64,000 bases of DNA from assembly GCA_035582835.1 (NCBI GenBank), contig JAYKAV010000911.1:124712-188711 (forward strand), in the 5' to 3' direction. This document shows positions 13,559 through 27,000 of the stretch, piece after piece. The translations under genes and the position numbers were made by a program. A model generated the notes under the pieces. The model did no database searches and had not been told where the DNA came from. It saw nothing but the letters and a program-made list of their open reading frames with translations. This DNA comes from Phoebastria nigripes (Eukaryota; Chordata; Aves; Procellariiformes; Diomedeidae). Each line of letters begins with the position of its first letter. Position 1 is the first letter of the stretch.

Positions 13559-16500
13559 CCCTCCCTCCTCATCTTTTAAAAATGGGGACTTTCCAAAAAA
13601 ACCCAGGATCCTAATATAACCCTTGGGTGGTACTTTGGAGATAAGTCAACGGTGCGACCGAAAAAAAAAGAACTTCCTGATTCAAGCACACAGTATGGTT
13701 GGTCATTTGACTTTTTTTTTTTATTTNTTTCCAGATAAAAAAACAACCCAATGGATGAATGAAAAGAATTAACTAACTGTCTTTTAAAAGCAGTAAAGAA
13801 ATGTCTCAAATAGTGATGAATTCCCATTCAAGCGTGGCATAGAGGATTATCAAAACTTGTGAGTAAGAGCTTAGCATCTTACAACCTGGCAAATCTCTGA
13901 AGACCTCCCCAAAATTTTTTTCTTCAAATGGTAATAGCAACAAATATTACTGCATCATCAAGAATTTTACAAACAGAGTTCTGAAAGTCTCCCCAGCAGT
14001 ATTATCTCCAAAAGCAGAACGAAGAAGGAAGTCAGGTTGCTTAAATGCAGCAATAATCCCTTAAGCGCGTGCTTGCACACACATACATCCATAGTAATAA
14101 TTTTTTGTATTATTACTATTACTCCTGGTGCACACCCTGCAAAACTGAAAGTACAAAATGTCGAAACACAACATTCTTTGCCCTGTGAAACTTATGGAAA
14201 AACTTAAAACACGGTTAATTTTAAATAGGTGACAATGCAGCTACTGGCAGAGTGGCTTCAAAACTCATGTGGTGGCTGACAAGGAAGACATAGGAGACTA
14301 ATTTAAAAATAGTTCAAGACTAGAAGCCTAGGCTGACAAACTTTTCTTTCACATGGTTGTGCAACGCATACCTGTACTTGTTTTTGCATTTCTCTGCATC
14401 ATAACTTAAATAAATCTGAAATATAATATCTTGAGTGATCAAATACAAGGCTGTTTTTAAACTAAAACAACAAAGATGCCATTCTCTAAGCAAAATCCAC
14501 TGGCATCTGTTAAGAAAAGAAATGCTGCTAAACTACGCCTGACTCTCTGTGTTTATTCCTAAGTTTGACCTATGAAAAGGCAAGGAAAAAAAAAGGCTAT
14601 ATTTTATTGCTTGAAATTTCATATTTAAATTAGATAGAAAAGGACATTCTTAATATGTAAGAAAAAAACCCCAAAACATCGAAATCCACTATCCTGTTAG
14701 TCACTATCCACATACATTTACTAAGAACCGTTAAATCAACAGCGTGTACGTTCACAGAAGACTGGCTTTTAGCTTGGGACTCAGTGTCAGAAAGAAGCCC
14801 AGAGATAGCTGGAAAGTGAAGATTCATGGGTCAGAGTGGAGTCAACACCCTGTGCAGACCGGGCACATTCTGACACTTGTATCTGCTGACCATTTTTCTA
14901 CTTGCAGTATTACTATACCTACACTGTTTCATCAAACATTTACCCAGAAAAAGCAGTCTGCTGTGCACTGCCTCACAGATTTAAAAAAAAGTGCAGAAAT
15001 CAACCTCATCAGGTATTAAGTAGTAGAGTAACTCCTATGAGGAGGTAAGAGCTAAAACAGTAATAGAGAGGTGACACATGAGAAGAAAAATATTTCATTT
15101 CAACTATAAAGTTATATTTCACTTGGAAGAGAGTTTTAAGTCCTCTCTGCTACTACTAATTCAGCTATAGAGAAAACAAAAAATACGGTTTCTTTTGTTG
15201 CTGTTCCAGCAGTGGAATGCAGCAGGATCACATTTCTGCTGAAACCAAGTATGGCCCTATATGAAAACATATAAAACATAAAAACTGTGCAGAATTGAGG
15301 CCTTGGACTGGCCTGGCTTTGTAGGTGCCAAAATATCCCAAGCGTATTACAGAATGCAGGAGATTGTCCCAGGAGCTGAAGCAAAGGAGCCAGTCAGTCC
15401 TACCACTTGGAACACCAGCTTTCAGGCTCGCCATTGAAGGCCACTGTCAGGAGGGATGTCTGCAGCAGGGAGGTAAAGTCTGCAGCAAAACTCCATGAGG
15501 TGGAGGTGAACCTCCCCAGCTCACCCTGTAACACTTCTGTGCAAGTTCTGGAGCAGAACTAGAGTATCTCTTCTCCATCAAAAGAAGGCAGCAAGGCTAG
15601 TGAAATAAGCAGGCTCCTAAACAAACAGCTCTGTCCATTTGACATGGTCGAGCACCTATGCAGACAGGTTCCTCATCTTGACACCTTACAAATGGATCCT
15701 TACCTCTACAGCTTTGACCATCACCTCTGCCAACAGTGGCCACAACTAGAGAGTTGTCCATCAGCTTCAATCTGGTACAGCTGTCACCTAGCACTCCTTT
15801 CTAACTGAGGACTCCTAGTACTCTATACAACTTTTTCTCCATTGCTTAAAAAATACTATCTCCGTGACATATTGTTATCTCTGTATCATACCTCTTGAAA
15901 GATACTTAAGTACCAACTTATACCGCCAACCATTTTATACAATTATAGATTAATTTTTGGAATTGACGACTTTCATCTTGGTCATATAAACTGAAGTATA
16001 ACACCAAAGAATTTAAATGACAACTCATCCAGAGACATGAGTAGAATTTCTATGAGGACATATTATGAGCCCTGATAATGAATATAGTAGGCATATTTAT
16101 ATTTTCCATAGTATCTCCCTTCTGTGATTATCAAACTCCTTCATTAACATTAATAGATTACACCTCACAAGAGTCACTTGATGTTAGGAAACATTTTCAA
16201 TTGCGTTTCAGTTAGACTAAGGGAAAAGACTATGGAACAGGAAAGCATCTGAAGTTCCAAGCAAGGCAACAAAATAAGCCAGAAAGGGAGCTAAGGTCTC
16301 CTGACGTCTGTTCCTACACCAATAGCACACAGTTTTGTATTTGCATTAAAAACTGGATGGAATAACTACAAAAAGCGAAGTTAGGAGAGAACTCGAGTGA
16401 TGGCCTTCGAGATTTAACAAAGGACAGGTTTAAATTAAGAGCCATTAATAAAAAACCTGGGAGAGGTGTTCTATTGCCAAGTGTTTGTTCCACTGACAGA

Positions 16501-17593
16501 ATCTCTTCAATTTAAAATCACTACATAATCATCATCTTAATTATTTTGTTCACAATCCACATCTGCATATTCCACTTGCTTTCAAAAAAGGAAGCATATA
16601 ATCATTTTGCCATTCACTAAATTACCTCCTCTGTATCATTTTAGTAATTTATAAACATCTAGTTAAGATGAATATCAATAGTCTATGAAAGAAAACAAAA
16701 TATCATTTCATGAATGACTCATGTAACAACAAAGAAGAGCCTAGCAAGATAAGTAAAGACTCCTTCCAAAGAAAGGACGGGTAGAATTTTACGAATATAG
16801 CTCAGGAAGTGGAGAATTACGTCGAGTAAGTAACGTGAAACATCTACATCAATCTGGAGTGAATTGTTTCAAGAATAGGCTTGAATATCTTAAATNTTTA
16901 TGAAAAACTAAGCACATGTTACTCATTACAAAATATTCCTAAAGCTGTCGCGTCTTTTCCTTACCTAAACTAGACTATAAAAACTGTATCAACCATCTTT
17001 ATCCAAGAATGATTTTTTTTTCTCTCGTTGATTATTATACACATAAATATCATATTGTACTAATGAACTTCTCCACAGCAGAGTATGGGAGCTGAATTCT
17101 CTCACTTCCTTAAAAAAGGGAAAGAAAACCTCCCATTATGTAGACAGTTAGTCTGAATGCTTTCTAAAGCAGAGAAATCCTCTTACAACTTTAATCTGGT
17201 TGTGTTTGAGCAGATAATAATCTTTGCTTGTCACTCTAGTGCAGCCACTAAACTCAAAGAAATAAAACTAATACTCATCCTCATTGTACCAGTGACACAA
17301 TTAAAACAGTCCAAGTGACTACTACAATAAAGCCTGAGTAAGACACTGAATTGTCGACAATTGGGAAGATAGAATTAAAATTTAAAATTCAGCTGATGTT
17401 CTGCAGCTTCTTAAATGAATTTTAATTCAAGCTTTTTACTGAAACAGAACCTCTCAAACTCCTTTACAAGAAATCTAGTTAATCAAATATAGCTGTGTGC
17501 CAGATAATCAAATCCACACTGTATTACTATGCAGCCAGGCACAACCCATTACTGGAACTCAGCAGCTTCCTCTCTCCACCTTCAATTCTGAAC

Positions 17594-17790
17594 GACCACC
17601 ACCACCCCCACCCAAAAAAAAAAACCAAACCCCAAACCCAAACCCAAACCCAACAAAAAAAACCCAAAAAACAAACAAAAAACCCCCAACAACAAAAAAC
17701 CCCCAAACCAAAATAAAAAAAACCAAAACAAACACAAACCCCACAAGCAGCCCACCACCCCCAAAAAACACACCCAACAAAGCAGAAGAA
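17594..17790. repeat. About 200-bp A/C-only low-complexity tract with a G-quadruplex-forming core
   Basis: The plus strand is almost entirely A and C, with only a few G or T across roughly 200 bp. The core at 17630-17651 has four C tracts (CCCC, CCC, CCC, CCC) each separated by AAA. The GNAQ-sense strand therefore has four G tracts of at least three with TTT loops, a canonical quadruplex pattern. It resembles but is not the vertebrate telomere repeat (TTAGGG). Open frames of 60-105 codons across it are low-complexity artefacts. Confidence 0.93.
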
Positions 17791-18629
17791 CCTCCTTATC
17801 TTTTCAAGCTATAATCAGGTAATTTTCACAATTCTAGAGCTATCTTCTCATGGTTTGGGTATAATTCAGAGGCAAGAAAGTGAGAGAAGAGATAAACTGG
17901 CTGCCTTCACAGAGGAAAAGTAGCTCCTCAAGATTTCACAGAGCTTTGTAAACGGGTTCAGAGGAGGACAGGACCCCCCCCTGTGTGACCTTCTCCTCCC
18001 TCCTCTTGAAAGGATCCCTCTGAAAAACTAGGGACTCCCTGAAGAGAAACAACTCTTTACAGTCCGGGCTTAGCTTTCCATTTTACATGGTTTGGAGCAA
18101 CTTCAATAAATTCTGCCTAAAGAGCTCACCTGTGCAGAAAAAGCGCCACAAATGAGGTTTCACCCTCAAAAATATTTTCTTTATGCTACTCACAAGTCTA
18201 CCTGACAGCAAACTATTGAAAATCAGTCCGTTGCATGCTGTTCTTCCATGGAAAAAGTATGAACAAAACCAGAAGCGAACACCAGCATTAGTGAAAGACG
18301 GTACAATGCAAATTCTTACCTTCCTTCCACAGAGGAAAGGCCAAATCTGTCTTTAGAAACATGTGCATAATTAATTTCAAATGGGTTTGTTTTTATACTC
18401 ACATCTGAGGGCAGAATATAGCATTGGAAAGCAGACTCACTTAAATAGACTCCAAGGCACAAGCCTGTCAGAGTTGATCACTGTTCCCAAAGATGCTTGG
18501 TTTTCACCTGAGTGACAAGCCTGATATAAAAATCCAGGTAGATAAACCAATATCCTCTTCACCCAACCTTTTATTTTCTCTTATTATTTTAAAATGTATC
18601 TTCTTTGAGGAGATCAGTATCATATTATG

Positions 18630-19956
18630 ATTATGAAGATTATGGAGCGGTTCATCTTGGGGGCGCTCGCAAGCCATGTGCGGGACAACCAGGGGATCAG
18701 GCCCAGCCAGCATGGGTTCATGAAAGGCAGGTCCTGCTTGACCAACCNGATCTCCTTCTATGACCAGGTGACCCGCCTAGTGGATGAGGGAAAGGCTGTG
18801 GATGTGGTCTNCCTGGACTTCAGTAAAGCNTTNGACACTGTCTCCCACAGCATTCTCCTAGAGAAGCTGGCAGCTCATGGCCTAGACAGGTGTACTCTTC
18901 GCTGGGTAAAAAACTGGCTGGACGGCCGGGCCCAGAGAGTTGTGGTGAANGNAGTTAAATTCAGTTGGTGGCCAGTCACGAGCGGTGTCCCCCGGGGCTC
19001 CGTTTTGGGATCGGTCTTGTTCAATAGCTTTATCAATAATCTGGATGAGGGGATTGAGTGCTCCCTCAGTAAGTTTGCAGACGACACCAAGCTGGGCGGG
19101 AGTGTTGATCTGCTCGAGGGTAGGAAGGCTCTGCAGAGGGACCTGGACAGGCTGGATCGATGGGCTGAGGCCAACTGNATGAGGTTCAACAAGGCCAGGT
19201 GCCGGGCCCTGCACTTCGGCCTCAACAACCCCATGCAATGCTACAGGCTTGGGGAAAAGTGGCTGGAAAGCTGCCCAGCAGAAAAGGACCTGGGGGTCCT
19301 GGTTGACAGCCAGCTGAACATGACCCAGCAGTGTGCCCAGGTGGCCAAGAAGGCCAACGGCATCCTGGCCTGTCTCAGAAATAGTGTGGCCAGCAGGAGT
19401 AGGGAGGTGATCGTGCCCCTGTACTCAGCACTGCTGAGGCCACACCTTGAATACTGTGTTCAGTTTTGGGCCCCTCACTACAAGAAGGACATTGAGGTGC
19501 TGGAGCGTGTCCAGAGGAGGGCAACAAAGCTGCTGAAGGGTCTGGAGAGCAAGTCTTACGAGGAGCGGCTGAGGGAACTGGGACTGTTTAGTCTGGAGGA
19601 GGCTGAGGGGAGACCTTATCGCGCTCTACAACTACCTGAAAGGCGGTTGCAGTGAGGTGGGTGTTGGTCTCTTCTGCCAAGCAACTAGCAATAGGACAAG
19701 AGGAAATGGCCTCAAGTTGNGCCAGGGGAGGTTTAGATTGGACATTAGGAAAAATTTCTTTACTGAAAGAGTGGTTAAGCATTGGAACAGGCTGCCCAGG
19801 GAAGTGGTGGAGTCACCATCCCTGGAAGTATTTAAAAGACGTGTAGATGAGGCGCTTAGGGACATGGTTTAGTGGGCATGGTGGTGTTGGGTTGACAGTT
19901 GGACTTGATGATCTTAGAGGTCTTTTCCAACCTTAATGATTCTATGATTCTATGAT
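18630..19956 (+). mobile_element. CR1 LINE copy 1, 5'-truncated, reverse transcriptase part plus 3' end
   Basis: This copy encodes the C-terminal part of the CR1 ORF2 protein. From residue 1 of the preserved frame it has the palm region (HGFMKGRSCLTN, then LDFSK), GVPRGSVLG, and the catalytic box FADD at 19074-19085. The C-terminal region follows, ending near [10 protein letters not shown] and the 3' UTR with tandem ATTCTATGAT. The frame is open for about 325 codons to roughly 19600. There, compared with the CR1 copies at 43 and 45 kb, five bases are missing in the LEKRRL-encoding stretch, shifting the frame; the tail continues in another frame (19657-19872). It is 5'-truncated, as is usual for LINEs. 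It lies antisense to GNAQ. Eight ambiguous bases fall inside it (18748, 18811, 18830, 18833, 18950, 18952, 19178, 19720). The frame is broken and the 5' end absent, so it cannot be autonomous. Confidence 0.95.
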
Positions 19957-22639
19957 ATACAACTACCTGTAAGCCAACAGGTATGTTTTTTGTAAGCTAT
20001 TTGTTAATAGAAAATGGTAGTCATATGCTGACCACCACCTGATTTCCTGTAAAAACTAACTTAACTACTATTTGGATAAAGACCGGGATTGGGGTTAAAC
20101 CTCTTAACTTTCTTTTATATTCCACCTATGGTCCTTCACCTGCACACATCAATTGGACTGAAAATGCTGGGGGCTGCGACAGACCATAAAACCCTACATG
20201 TCCTGCAGGTCTCCAGGTGCTGAATTTCAGTATGATACCTTAGTTTCCCGCATCGCAGGACAAGGCTTGAGTTAGCTCTAAACTTTATTAAGGAAGATAG
20301 TTATATAAAATGTTGGCAAAAAGGAAGTAATCTTGCCATTAAGTAAGCCTATCTAAGAAACAGTTTTAAAATAAAGTTGGGAAAAAAATGCAACCATGTT
20401 TAAAGAAAAAGTTTACAAGTTGGTTAATACTCACTTAATATCTCAAATAAGATTTTCTTAAAGGGGGTGAGCGGAGAAAGAAATCACCATGTGATGACTT
20501 AAGGCTTATTACAAAGCGATGTTCTCAAAAGCATCAAGATGGTTTGATGGTAAATAATTTAGGTATTATCAAAGTATTATAAAAATCTGTAATTATCTAT
20601 TTTAATAGTGTTGCATTTTCTATTGTTACATACATTTGTAAAATGAAATAATAGCATCTACTCTTCAAGTTGATGTTTCAGAAGGCTTTGAGTACTTCAT
20701 GTGAGGAAGTTCATTGTCTAAATTCAAGTCTCTTTCATTTTCTGTTACTCGGAGGGATTATGAACAGACAGACATAATTCCTATCCCTAGCAACTCTGAG
20801 AGACACCATTTCAGGGACAGTATAAACCACTTTTCTTTGATTAATCAAAAGCAAGGACAAACATTGTTAGCATTCAAAATCATAATATTTTTCCTTTATT
20901 TTTACCATGGGAGGGAGTAAGATACATTTACTACTTTAAACATACCTACATCTTTAGAAAAAGTGACCTTGATGTCTAAGATACAGCAACAGAGTTTTTA
21001 GTTGGGGTTTCCCCCCCTCCCCGCTCAATGGGCTAACATTCTTCCACCCAAATGAAACTGCCATCATTATAACTGGAAAAGGAGAACCCGGATCTCTTGA
21101 CATTTTCTATTATCAAACATAACTATCATGTACAAGAACATATCTACAAAACAATAGCTATATTTACCATGCACACAAAGCCTTATACTTTGCATGTTCT
21201 GCTTTCATGAGGTGTAGTTAGAATTTTTGTGATCTATTTTCTAATTTACCTTTTAAAGAAGTACTGTAATACCCAGAGAGTATACAGTGCATTTGTGTCC
21301 ACCAGAAATGCCAATAAAAACCAGTATGTTATGTAATTTGCTAATTTTTAACAACGTTAACAACAACTAAGTGCAAAAGCATGAAAACACACTTTCCAGA
21401 GAGTTTTTTTTTAAATAATATTTAGCCTATTTTATGTTTGTGAGCTTTATTTTGAGAGCCTGACAAAAACTTTCGACCTACCACTCATACAAAAGGGCTC
21501 CATCCAGGAGCTGAAAGGATACAGCAGAGCATTTTGTTTCTTAGAATGTGAAAATACTTCAAAATTAATTGTTTTGCTATACCAAAACTAATATACATGT
21601 ATCTTTACTGAAAACTGAAGTCATAGGAATAGTAGCACTTCTGTTATGATGCAGTATTTATGTCAAGCAGCATTTCTGCTATTACTAAATTTCACTATCT
21701 TACATTAAAGACTAAGAACAGCAAGTGCTTCTTAGTGTTTTGGTACATTTTTTCCTCAAAAACGGTTGGCCACTGCTTCCACAAGATACTCACTCAAATT
21801 CTGCGCTTTAGCTAGATATCATGGAGCGCTCCTTCTGGGGGAAAAAAACCAAACGAACGAACAAAAAACCCCTTTGGTTTTCAACCTTCTTACATGTCCT
21901 TCTATATATCTATATAAATGTCCTTCATTTATGCCAAAGAAATAATATTTTCATATGGATTTAGATGATCAAAAAATAAAAAAGAAAAGCAGATTGTGCT
22001 GGTTCTTCTAACAGATGAAGAGTTAAGAATATTTTTTCCATGAAGCTATTTGAGGTCTCACTGTGTTAAGTTACATACTCCTGAGGAAGACACTCACGCT
22101 GTCCCCTTGGCCTCTTCCGCTCATGCTTTTTTGTTGTTCATGCTTCAGAGCACTCTACGTCCTCTGTACTAATAAGATAAGGCAGCTGTTCCTGAACACN
22201 TAATTAGACAAGAGTCAGCTTACTGTTATCATTATCAAACTTACATTACAAACATAAGGAACTATGTATCAAATGTCAGTATGCAGAAACCTGTCGGACA
22301 GTTTCCCTCATGCATTCACTCAGCCAGCACTAGACCCGAGACAGAAGGATGCTTTCGAGCCTCAATATACCCCCAGCACTAAAATGATAAAGTAATTTTT
22401 GCTTCAGTCCAACTACAAACAAAGTGCAGGGTCTTGCAAGCAGAGCCCTGCACTGACTGCAGTGAGGAATCTGCCGGGGTAATGCATGATTTTTAAAATA
22501 ATATACCTTACAACGTGTATTAAACATTGTGTATCTTCCCTGGTTTCCAAAGAAAACCCATCTTGAGGGCACCATAAAGGCAATACTGTCTTAATGGTGT
22601 AAGCTAAACATGAAGTCTTACAGTAATATTTTCGTCTCA

Positions 22640-23180
22640 TATTCAACCCTTTTCCCTCATGCCAGTGTGAAGGGGATGCCTCCACACTCCTCCTCCTTCC
22701 CCAGGGAGGCTGAACAGGTGGTGGCAATCCAAACCCACACGACGCGGTTTCAGGCGCACACATACCCACTCCTTGAACGAGCATCCATCTCACTCCCACG
22801 CACCACCACCCCGGCTACTCTGTCTGGGGCTGGCCTCAATGTCGTTACAGCTGATCACAGCATTAAACTTGGGGGTGTGGGGGTGGTTTAAGCATTTTGT
22901 AAGGCACAAAGAAGAAACATCCTACCAGAAAACTGCACAGGGCAGGGAGTTTCAGCAGACATAACGGCTGCTGGGGGAGCAAAAAGGAGGTGAGTTGGGG
23001 GGTGGGAGGGCAAGGCCAACGCAGATACCACTGTCTAGTCAGCAGCCATGAGAAGGCCTGAGAAGTGCTCTCCCCTTCCCCTACAGGGGCAGGGCTCCTC
23101 CGGCCTGGCCTCCGCCCCACGGCCACGCAGGGCTGCGCACAGCCCAGGGCCGTTCCTCCTGGACGGCCGCCTTCAACATG
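22640..23180. other. CpG-richer intronic segment, possible regulatory element
   Basis: GC content and CpG frequency rise well above the surrounding intron, especially at 22735-22800 and 23090-23175. No splice-flanked reading frame or known protein similarity is evident, and the overlapping open frames on both strands argue against coding. It could be an intronic enhancer, a decayed retroelement LTR or a neutral GC patch. Confidence 0.4.
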
Positions 23181-23490
23181 AAAGTTTCTCAGAGAATATT
23201 AAGCAACGCTGAGAGAAGCTCTGTCCCCAAAAGACCTGTGCCTTACAACAAGCAGTGTTCCTTCACCCCTTCGCCCCCAGGACACACACAGAGCCCAGCA
23301 GAGCTGACAGCCCATGATAAGGAGCTCTGGCACGGCAGCAATACAGTAAAAACACATTACTCCATTTTTATTTTCATCCCTCAAATAATCTGGGAGGTTC
23401 AAGTGTTGGATTTGTGTTCCCCTTGCTGCTACATTCACAGTGTCACTCACAGCTTTCTGTGTGTCTCAGCACACACGCACATGGGCATGG

Positions 23491-23517
23491 GTGTGTGCGT
23501 ACACGCACACACACACA
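23491..23517. repeat. 27-nt strictly alternating purine-pyrimidine run (TG/CA with CG steps)
   Basis: From 23491 to 23517 every base alternates purine and pyrimidine, starting GTGTGTGCGTACACGCAC. CG and CA/TG steps are the classic Z-DNA-prone composition. An imperfect match to the same pattern lies just upstream (23470-23483). Confidence 0.85.
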
Positions 23518-24012
23518 GCAAAACCCGGGCTGGCTCCAAGGCCGAGAGTGTTATAAATCCACCCCGAGGGAAGCGCAGTTCCAGATATTGTGGCACATTT
23601 CCTGCAGCTTATGGCAGATCGTCCTTAACTTGAGAGTGCTTTTTAACTGCTGCTTCCCCTGGAGAGAGTCACTAGCTATTTATTTTTTGCCATCCTTTTG
23701 CAATTTATGTCTTCTCAGCCATTGCAAGGAGCCATACGCTAATTAAGCAGCTCCTCCTAAAGGAAGCTAGCCCCTCTGCACACCTTTTCCCCCTGCAAGG
23801 CAAGGGGACAAGGGCCTGCCAGCTAGTTAGCTGGACAGGAGCGACACAACTGCTGTATTATCATATCTCAGAAAAGACAGCCCATGTCCAATTTCAACCA
23901 TTTCAAATCTAACAAGATTTGAATAGTATTAATATAAGAAAGATTGAGCAAGTTCATGTTTTAATCATGTTCCTTGCTTATTTTAATGTAAATATACCTA
24001 TGTGCATACTTT

Positions 24013-24036
24013 CATGTGCATGCACACGCACACACA
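24013..24036. repeat. 24-nt alternating purine-pyrimidine run
   Basis: The sequence CATGTGCATGCACACGCACA and its continuation alternate perfectly from 24013 to 24036. It is a second Z-DNA-prone tract about 500 bp from the first. Confidence 0.85.
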
Positions 24037-27000
24037 GAGTGATGAAGACTCTATAGACACAAATATACCACTGGCACTCTCCAAGTTTAAGAAATCAGGT
24101 CAAGGGTAGTATTATCAAAGAACAACTTTATAATTAAAAAAATTATAATTAGATTCTCCACAAAAAAAAAAAAAAATCCCTGGTTTTTATTACGAAAAAA
24201 ATAGAAAGTAAATTGAATAGCTAAGTTCTGAGAGGACATCCTTGCTAGCCTTATACACTACATACACCATGTAGGTATTTTCATGCTAAGTACATGATTA
24301 CAGAAGTGCAATGTTCTTTCCAGATGCAGCATTTGCTCATGAAAATAACTGAAAAGTTGAAAAGTTTTAAGCTTGGGGGAAGTGAAGGATGAAAGCTACT
24401 TCTGGGTCACTAAGAACACGGTACGAGAAGATACCAGGGAAAAGCGGGCAGGTTTTACTGGTCAAAGCATCCAGTCACATCATTTTGCATTTGCATTTCT
24501 AACAGCACAGTGTACTAGCATGCCATGCCACTTAAAGCATCGCTTTCCTATGGCTGAAGAGAGTAACATTTTAATGTTCTGCTTCTCCAGCAGAGAAGTC
24601 AGGAGGCAGCACAGTGGAGCACCATGCTGTTGTGCAGCCGGCACGCACCGCCGGTGCCCCTTCAGGCGGACCAGCTGGAGCCCAGCTCCAACACCACTGA
24701 CCTGCTCAGCTGAGCTACTTCAGCAGCTCAAAGGAAAACAGTTTCCAGCCGCATCTCAGTCAAAACTGATGGCTCCAGGACACCTGCCTTCTCTTGAAGA
24801 GAAATTGCTGATCCTCTTTATAATTACTTTGTTATAGGCTGAAGGTATGTATTTATTTAGACCTGATTATGTAACCTCGCATATACCAGATTATTACCTC
24901 CTCTGAAAGTTTTTAGAATTTTTTTCACATTTTTATTTACTTTACACACACACACACAAAATACCAACCAAGAATGGCTAGATCAATACCTAACTGCTTT
25001 CTATTTATAAAGGTAATAAAAAATGTAAGATAATATCAATCAGAACACAATGGAAATTGTGGATAAGCAACGTGCCTTGTTGCCTCTCAGAAAAAGTATC
25101 CATTTGCTGGATACTTTTACAGTATTAGAAGAAATCTTAAGAAATGCATGAACTAGATGCGTTTTGAGTTACTGCTACTGTTTTACTCAAACAACATCAA
25201 CTCTAGCCAGTAACATGTACTACCGAGATGTGGCTATGTACCTTAGAAAAAGCCACCTCCTTTCTCTCCTGAAGTCTCTTCACAGCTCTGACCACTCCTG
25301 AAATGACATGTGGCTTCCTGTTTAATGAAAGTCCACATGCTGTTCACTGGCATATAAGTAAGTTATTGGCATTATAAATCCTGGTTTACCTCTGCAGCTG
25401 AGAGAAAGTTCTAAATTCACTTAAGTCCCTGCGTAATTAAGTTTTCTATGGTGCTGGGTTTTTGTTTCACAGGCATTCACATAATTCTGCTTTTCACTAG
25501 TTATACTTGTGTCTAGTTTCACAGAGATTACATTGAATATATCTCTAGCCATTTTCAGCGCTATGGAGCAAGATACTGAAGAACACGCTTGCCCTGAAAA
25601 TTTGTTGCTATTCTGATTTTGTACACCAAAATATATACAAATTTAACTGTCAGGGCAAAGAACCGTAACACAATTGCAGCTCACACAGGGGCNAGGTGGT
25701 GGGGGGAAGGACTTCTAGTTCTGTTAGCCTTTTTTTTTTCTTTCTAGAGGAAACTTTTACTTCCAGGAAGTAAACATTTATTTTACACGTCATTCCTTTG
25801 CACAATAGTCAAACGAAAAGTGTTCCAGTCCAAATTTTTAGTTTATGTTTTAGGCTATTAAAATGTTACCCACACAAGTCAACATTCTTTATAAATTTTT
25901 TGTATTATAATTTCAGTTCAGCTAAAAAAAACAACCAAACAACCAAGCACACATCCAGCTGTCAGCACAAACCACAGAGTTGACCGTCCAAAGCTAAACA
26001 AGGATTTACTTCCAACAACCACAATGGCACAATGCTGAAAAGTGATTATATTTGGCACCTCCGTATTTACTTCCACTTTTGCATCACTCTTTTTATACCC
26101 TTGCAGGAAAAACACAGTAACAAAGAAAAAAACTAGCTTGTTTAGAGTTACACCAGGCCTGCAACTGTAAGGAGGCCCCTGTGTGTGAACACGCGGAGGA
26201 AACGTCTGATCTGAAATTCTGTTGATTTTCAAGTTAAAAATTAAAAGACTTTTTTTGATAAACTGTAGTCTCTAATTCCCTTTTATATAGGATTGGACTG
26301 TCTGAAAATGTATCATGAAAAACTCTGGGAAATGCAACAGAAGTTATTAAAAATGTTTTCTTCATTCTCAGGCTTGCTCCAGGAGGAAGGAGGGAATAAA
26401 TAAATAAATTACAGATAATAGCTTACAATGATTAAAAAATAGCCTAGATCTTTTAGATGTATAAAAAATCAGCATAACACCACTATTGCCCTAAAAGCCT
26501 TCAATCTTGTATAATAACAGTTCATTTCATGGAGAGTATAAATGTTGAAAATGCTAACATTTTTCAACACAAGGAAAAAGTATTGAGACAAACACTGTTT
26601 CCTCCACTAACTTTACAATTGGTAACCAACAGACCCCTCCATATGGCTTTCGATATCGTTCTGCAGAATTTGCAAAATCACCACCAAAGACAGAGGTGTC
26701 GCCACCAGTGACTGTGCACACCCTTCGGACAGGACTTCTCATGAACCCACCAGCAGCTGTCCAACCTCTCCCTGCAGGTCTCTGCCCCATGCAAGCCAGG
26801 AGAGGAGAGCTATGTGTGGAAGAAACCACCTCTGCCTGTGACACCATGGTGTGAGCTGCCAGCCAACTCCCCCCGGCACAGGCACGGCTTGGGCCTTGGA
26901 GAGGGAGCACGAGGAAGGAGCTCCTCTTCCACGCACAGACCAGAAGCAGGCAAGACAGTTCCCTAAGAAGCTCACGGCGCGGAATTTATTTCTGGAGCAT

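Noticed and set aside
17630..17651. Interstitial telomeric repeat
   Set aside because: The unit is GGGTTT, not the vertebrate TTAGGG, and there are only four units.
17497..17814. Lys/Pro/Thr-rich open frame and mirrored Gly/Phe/Val-rich frames
   Set aside because: They are translations of the A/C-only low-complexity tract.
18630..19655. A host gene encoding a reverse transcriptase-like protein
   Set aside because: It is a 5'-truncated CR1 copy with a frameshift and a CR1 3' end, not a domesticated gene; there is no promoter or splice context.
22413..22891. Overlapping frames of 128 and 93 codons on opposite strands
   Set aside because: They reflect higher GC content; no homology or splice pattern is evident.
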